Assembly (NCBI GenBank): GCA_002105175.1
Contig: MCGE01000003.1
Coordinates: 992,001-1,056,000, forward strand
Source: Absidia repens
Taxonomy: Eukaryota; Mucoromycota; Mucoromycetes; Mucorales; Cunninghamellaceae
Direction: 5' to 3'
DNA length: 64,000 bases
The position numbers and the translations under genes are program-made. Numbering within the stretch: the first letter of the stretch is position 1; each line of letters begins with the position of its first letter. Positions 58,355-64,000 of this stretch are shown piece by piece. Below the pieces are notes generated by a model. It saw nothing but the letters and a program-made list of their open reading frames with translations, had not been told where the DNA came from and did no database searches.

Positions 58355-58758
58355 TATTGGTATAGATTGGAATAGTGATAGATGCTGTTATGCGTATTGG
58401 ACTTGAATCGACGAAACAAACGAATACAAAATTTTGTAAATAAATAAAAATAAATTTTCCACATGATCGGCGTTTAAATCGAAAATCTATGGAGGGTCGA
58501 TTTTACGATTTCGTTCTACCCCCCCCCTCCATAAAAACCATAAAATATAATAGTTGATTCATTTTTTTATTGAATTGATGATTCGCTTTGCCCCCAAATA
58601 AAAACCATAAAATAAAATAGACGAGTTGTGTTGGTTCATTTTTTATTATATTGAGGAGATGACTATGTATAAAAAGAATGTATCTATAACTAAATAATAA
58701 TAGAGGCATGATATGAAAGTGAGGAAATGGAGAGTAAACAGAGAGAACAGTCAATTAT
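58355..58758. other. Short intergenic region
   Basis: About 400 bp containing two near-copies of an AAAACCATAAAATA segment (58536-58552 and 58603-58618). No gene. Confidence 0.5.
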
Positions 58759-60167
58759 CTAAAGGTAGGAGGCCTATTGAAAGAAAAAGAAAAGGGATTG
58801 ATGAGAATTCAATCATCACTCGTACCCTTCAGAGAAATAAAACTACTTACACGTCTAGCAGCTTCTTCCATATCAGATTCAGTGACAATGTTCTTTTCAT
58901 CTTCATTGGGAATTTCATAAACACCACCCAAAATGACAAATGGTCGGTAAGCGAAGCTCGATAATTCGTTCATGGTGGTAACACCGGATAAAACGAGAAC
59001 AGGATCAATTTCAGAAGTGATACCAGCCACAATACTAGATAAAATGAAAAGAAAGTGCAGAATTATTAATTAGTCATTTGGCTGATATATATTCACTCTA
59101 TGCAGTCATTTGACACTTACTCTGTATCCATACGATCACCAATAATACATGTTTCGATGCGAGACAAGCCCAAAACACGTTGAGCATAACGCATAATAAG
59201 AGCGGAAGGCTTACCGCAATAGAAGGCCTTGGTCTTGGTCACTAATTCAACACTATCATTAAAAAATAAAAAAAATCCATCATAAGTATCTTGTTCCCCC
59301 CTCCCCTCCGTTTCTTTCTTGTTTTTACCAAGTGGTGAAGCAACCGGTAGCAGGAATCTTTTGACCCTTGGAGTTCAAGGTTTCCACATCCAAATTGGTA
59401 GAGATCAACTTGGCACCATTTTGAACCAATTGCACAGCCTTGGTCAAGTTTTCAAAGTTGTAACTAGCACTTTCACCCAAAACAACGTAATCGGGGTTGT
59501 GATCGTTCATGAAGAAGCCCATATCATACAAAGCATAAGCAAGACCAGGTTCACCAATCACGAAACAGGTACCACCCTAACATAATAATGAAATCAAACG
59601 GATCAGTTTCCTTCTTCATCCCTTTTATCATCTTTTTCAACCTGAATGTTTCACTTACTTCAGGCATTTGAGACTTCAAGAAGTAGGCAGTAGCTTGTCC
59701 AGAGGTGAAGAAGTGGTCGGCAGTGACATCGATGCCAAGACGAAGTAATTTGGATTGCAATTCACGAGGAGTAGGAGCAGAGTTGTTGGTCAAGAAGATA
59801 AATTTCTTGTTGTTTGCTTGTAAAAAGTCGACGAATTCTTTAGCACCAGGCAAAAGATTGTTTCCCTATCATATACACACACACACAATTTGAGTCAGCC
59901 AGTTGAATAGAAGACCTTCCTTTCGATACTTACGTGATAAATAACACCATCCATATCAATAATATAACCCTTCTTTTGACGAATAGAATCCAAACGTTCG
60001 TTGTGAAGGACAGGATCTTGTAAGAGAGCATAGTCTTTGCTTTGATGAGCGGGTGTTTCGTCGCTGTTGTTGCTGCTGCTTCCAGAAGACAATTGTCCAA
60101 GACTGGCAGCAAAGTGGGCAGCCAATTCACGAGTATCAGTAGCAGGAGTAGAGTTTTCAGCAGCCAT
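58759..60167 (-). CDS. PHO13: HAD-superfamily phosphatase, PHO13/NagD type
   Basis: 339 residues, six exons: 60167-59934, 59865-59659, 59576-59329, 59252-59121, 59034-58851 and 58773-58759. HAD subclass IIA phosphatase (4-nitrophenylphosphatase/phosphoglycolate phosphatase), a cytosolic metabolite-repair enzyme. Motif I is DMDGVIYH with the nucleophilic Asp. Motif II is FLTNNSAPTP. The Lys and acidic pair are in FYCGKPS and GDRMDTD, rebuilt over an intron. The 65-residue N-terminal extension is Ser/Ala-rich and longer than in yeast Pho13. The last exon codes only ASYL; reading through the intron instead would end VSSFISLKGTSDD. Confidence 0.93.
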
Positions 60168-61934
60168 GTTGAGATGTAATAAAGATGTTTTAGAAAAGAA
60201 ATCAAGAAGAAGACAAAAAAAGTCCTCCAGCCTCTGTTAAATACGAAAATGGTAAAATGAGCGGAGATGCCTACTTTTTTTTTTTTTTTGAGGGAGCATT
60301 GGGAAGGTGGTTGCCTGGGTCCCTAGTAACTCAGATATGTTTAAATTCCGCTAACTTTATTTTTTATTTTTGACAGCTATTAACTGTCTCGGCTTTCTGC
60401 GCTTACTATATACAATCGATTACCATTTATTCAATTCTTCTAAAAAAGTCATTATGGTTACAGTGTATATATGTAAATCAAATTTTACTATTCCTTGTAT
60501 ATATCCTTATGCATTGAAAAATCGCTAACCCAATAGAGATATTCTTGACAGCGATTTTATCAATGGAACCATGATAAAAGAGGTGCATACATTTTAACAG
60601 GAACAGGAATACCAAAAAGAATAAGCGATGATTAAATGACGTAATGTCCATAGATCAGAGTGTCAATGAAAGGAAAAGAATATGTTCGGGCATCGATAGC
60701 ATTTCCCGCTTAGTGGCGGTGTTTCGAAACAGTTAATGATGATGATGATAAAAAAAAAAGCTAGGCACTAAAAAAAAGGGTCATTTATCATGGGTCACCA
60801 AGCCAAGATCTAATTGTTTATCAATTTGATCGAAACTAGCCCAATGGTAAGTATATAGTATAATGATACAGCAAATATATATTATCTAGAATGATGGAAA
60901 ATAATCAATAAAAGTAGAAATCACTGCTTTTTATATAGAATCATTATCGCTTAGGTTATTCTCACCAGAGATTCAACTGCCGACTAGTAAGCCTTTTTTT
61001 CATTTTTATAAATGTAACGATGATATCATGGCATGATAGGCATTATCAAGTGGTCCACCTTTTTTATTTCCTTTCTTTTTTGTTAATTCCCTGAAAATAA
61101 TTTTCTTTATAAATTTATCAAGGTTTTAGACCCCTCCCAAAAAAAAAAAAAAAAAAAAAATAAAGGGAGATTTCAATTTATGAAATGTGTCCTTGGTGAT
61201 CTATCTTGTGTTATCATGTGAATTACTTGATAGCCTTGATTCATGTTGTGTATCCAAGGAACAGATTGTCGTCACCGATCCATCATAAACTTCCTGTCAA
61301 TATATCGTTTTAAGTGTTATCAGAATTTTTTTTCCCCTGCTGTATTGCAACTGATATTGTCCTCATCTACTTTTTGGAAACATTGATGTAGCGGCCTTGA
61401 TCTAATAATAGAAATGACTCAACTTCGACAGTGAAATTGCATGAACCATCAACAAAATATATACAATGGACCATCGAGAAAATGGTATTTCGATAAAATC
61501 GTGCTTTATATTGACTTATCGTAGTATCGTTTTCTGCGGTGAATGTTTCCTTCACATATTACTGGCATATAGCATAGTTTCTAATAAGGATTGGCAGAAA
61601 AAAATAGGATTGCTCCATGTCACAGTTTTCTTGGCCTCTTTTTCAGGATTACTCCGCCTGCGGCATGTTTAGGACGAACTGTTCCATTTTGAGTGCAAAG
61701 TCATCAAGAGGAGAAACTGACACGCCACACTGCGAATGATGAATGATGATGGCTATTGATATGATAAGAGAACCATCTACACTGACAATGTTGAGTGACG
61801 TTGATTGATGTAGAAAAATCATTTTAAATCCCGCACACGTGAAGTTTTATTTAGTCCCATTTTCAACTTTTTCCCTCATTCCTCTTTTGTTTTTTTTTTT
61901 TTTGTTTCTTCACCATTCAACGTCTTTGAGGTTA

Positions 61935-62045
61935 TTATGACCTTAGATTAGTATCAGGACTAGTTTAGAAGGGTTTCAGAACAGGGATTACAAGATGCAT
62001 GGGGAAACCCTTTCATTTGGATGCAGGATCTGGGAGCACCAATAG
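61935..62045 (+). repeat. GGGGAAACCC-core dispersed repeat, copy 10
   Basis: TTAGATTAGTATCAGGACTA, GTTTAGAAGGGTTTCAGAAC, AGGGATTACAAGATGCATGG, GGAAACCCTTTCATTTGG. AAGGGTTTC and GAAACCCTT form a perfect 9-bp inverted repeat. Confidence 0.7.
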
Positions 62046-62828
62046 TTGATTTTTTTGGAGTCTTGATTAGCTTGGTTTAATCTTAGTTTATCCGTAGTTT
62101 GCCTACATCTGAATAAAATATTTTTTTTTCTTGCTTCAATGAAAATGTCCCATTAGTTTTTCTTATGTCTTGTGCAATAGATCCCTTTTTTACTACCAAC
62201 GTCCATCTTCAGTAGTGTTGACGATTGTTGTGCTTTAATAAAAGTCTATTATTATCCCTTGTACTGTGCAGTAATGTACATTATATTAGTTTCCATTTTG
62301 CAATGCCTCCTTTGCAGTAGTGTCGACCATCCTTCAAATCCTGCATTATTCACACTCTAGCATCGGTCAGTAGATAATTGCCTTGTTACAATGAACCCCT
62401 CTCCTTTAAGTTTGATATCTACAGATATGCTTAACCCTACTTTAACCCATCGGCTATTGAATAATATCGCTATTGTAGTTGTTTGTGCGTGTCCTACCAG
62501 ACACACGTTCTGTAGTATACCCATCATGACTATTCCCTCATACCCCAGAAACTGGTTTGAATCCGAAATGATTTACTATGAAAAATAACCATGTTCCTAC
62601 TTGACCTACAATACATATCAATATGTGTTGTTCTGCCCTTGTAGCCAGCATTATAGAATATTTCACACGATTATCTAGCTTATATATGACTACTTTCTAC
62701 CTAAAGCCCTAACGGTTGATTGACATTTCTAGGTCAATTGATGTACCGTTGCCGTCCATATCAATCAACCTAAATTCTGCCACCAGCATAACCTTCAATA
62801 AACTAGACATATTGTATATACCCACCTT

Positions 62829-62886
<58 letters not shown>

Positions 62887-63104
62887 ATGTGTATATAATG
62901 GCAATGATATTAAAATTTTTTAGCTCCCAACTGAATTCAGTTTCCAAGGTCAACTTATTGATGTGCAAAATACAGTCTTATGATCGAGACTACCAGTAAA
63001 AATGAGAAGACATATTTTCTTCAGATGTAGATAAAAAACCTATGACAACAAACACCAAACTGAACTATTCGCGGTTCCATGACACCGAAAATGAAGCTAA
63101 TATA

Positions 63105-63205
63105 ATGGTGTATCCCAAATTCCGATCTCAAAATAAAGAAATTTTCTCATGCATGCTTGTAATGCATTTTTGCAAATGACACCTAATTCACATCCAATCC
63201 TATTC
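63105..63205 (-). repeat. Core dispersed repeat, copy 11 (diverged)
   Basis: The minus strand reads GGATTGGATGTGAATTAGG, then TGCATTACAAGCATGCATG, AGAAAATTTC, TTTATTTTGAGATC. The core is degraded (GAGAAAATTTC). Confidence 0.5.
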
Positions 63206-63549
63206 CAAAATGTCCATTACTTCTCTGAGGCTGCCAATCACATCACAAAACCTATTGATTGTTACTCTAACCAAGGCAAATTTCATAATATTTGATGCTT
63301 ATCAACGATTAGCGCCTGATTATATACATGATCCCTACTACACCTCTTTGAAGACCCAGATAATCAAAATTTGTATGCAGCAGTCCCCATTGGAACGCCG
63401 TAACATTTATTTACAGTACAAAAGTGGAAAGCAAAAAAACAAAACTAAATTATATACAGACATACACTAGCACTAAATGTAATAAGGGGATGGGTGAGGT
63501 ATTAATAACTAAAGCTATGACCATAAGGAGAGCAAAGATGAAGCCATGA

Positions 63550-64000
63550 TCATTCATCGATTACAATATCTTGTAGGAGATCTTCCATTTCTTCTTCTTC
63601 TGCGGTCGTCATTTCGAGGTCCTTTTGACCCAAATACCGCCGCAATCGTGCCGTGCGCTGAGGAATAATTGTGTGCAGTTTGTCAGAGAATTCTTCGAAC
63701 TAGATCAATAAATTATGACCGCCAAAAAAAAAAAAAAAAAAAAAAAAGGAAGACTGTTAGACTCGAGCGACTTGATCTACCCTACACCTGACTCATATTT
63801 GATTTCATATATCATACACCACATACGACATACGTGTTACACGCATGATGACATCCACCACGTTGTACCATTTCCTAGATTTCACAAAAAGCACTTACGT
63901 TTCGAACATCCAACCAATAACCAATCGCTGTTGCTGCCACTCCAGCTCCTGCCAAAGTCAACAAAGTACCATAGCCCAGAGATTTGAGAGCGAAAAATCG
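63550..64000 (-). CDS. TMEM242-like small mitochondrial membrane protein, 3' part (partial)
   Basis: Two exons are seen: beyond 64000 to 63899, and 63699-63550. The first has FALKSLGYGTLLTLAGAGV and AATAIGYWLDVRN; the second continues FEEFSDKLHTIIPQRTARL and ends acidic (EEEEMEDLLQDIVIDE). A membrane segment followed by the VxxFxEFxxKxxxxxP pattern resembles TMEM242, a mitochondrial protein involved in respiratory-chain and ATP synthase assembly in animals. The 5' end lies outside the window, so the assignment is tentative. The stop is TGA at 63552-63550. Confidence 0.6.

Larger units (their letters stand above)
60168..63549. other. Gene-free region with repeats and a long T run
   Basis: More than 3 kb without a supported gene. 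It holds core-repeat copies at 61935-62045 (+) and 63105-63205 (-), (ATG/GAT)n at 60736, A runs at 61139-61160 and a poly(T) tract of about 54 bases at 62831-62884. Confidence 0.5.

Noticed and set aside
62716..62898. Open frame across the poly(T) tract
   Set aside because: It is almost entirely a run of Phe from about 54 T's; no coding signal.

Overview
The window is a 64 kb piece of fungal nuclear DNA, most likely from a Mucoromycota (Mucorales-type) species. The evidence is: genes split by many short GT-AG introns; a CotH-family secreted protein gene, a family expanded in Mucorales; short AT-rich intergenic regions; and abundant chromovirus/Gypsy and hAT elements. No viral, bacterial or plasmid sequence was seen.

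Layout. 0-0.9 kb: 3' end of RPB2. 1.2-3.9 kb: dispersed repeats and a TIR element. 4.1-6.2 kb: casein kinase I (minus). 7.7-9.6 kb: DNA polymerase delta subunit 3 (minus). 9.6-12.8 kb: repeats. 12.8-21.7 kb: a hAT transposon split by a complete minus-strand chromovirus with identical LTRs. 21.7-23.5 kb: a long-armed palindromic element carrying a nested TIR element and a solo LTR. 25.6 kb: a tRNA-Gln(CUG) gene. 25.7-32.5 kb: LTR retroelements stacked head to tail with GCGC at each junction, followed by one more solo LTR. 34.5-48.3 kb: genes for an FHA-RING ubiquitin ligase, a PRCC-like protein, AP-1 mu, a membrane PPP-type phosphatase, CotH and ATG4. 50.3-60.2 kb: SEN2, RPB10, a SUR7-like protein, SEM1, SEC17 (alpha-SNAP), a coiled-coil/polyQ protein of unknown function and a PHO13-type phosphatase. 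63.6-64 kb: 3' end of a TMEM242-like gene.

The genes are unrelated housekeeping functions (transcription, replication, tRNA splicing, trafficking, autophagy, proteasome), not an operon or cluster. Two divergent pairs have only about 180 bp between start codons: PRCC/AP-1 mu and SEN2/RPB10. Exon models were built by joining reading frames across GT-AG introns. Every complete model sums to a multiple of three, but none has been checked against RNA.

The most unusual content is mobile. First, a retroelement stack next to a tRNA gene, in which each 4-bp GCGC target duplication with the TG...CA LTR ends recreates the palindrome CAGCGCTG. Second, a roughly 100-bp dispersed repeat (11 copies) with a conserved GGGGAAACCC core and a potential stem or pseudoknot. 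Third, layered insertions whose history can be read from target duplications and from an empty-site paralogue in the same window.
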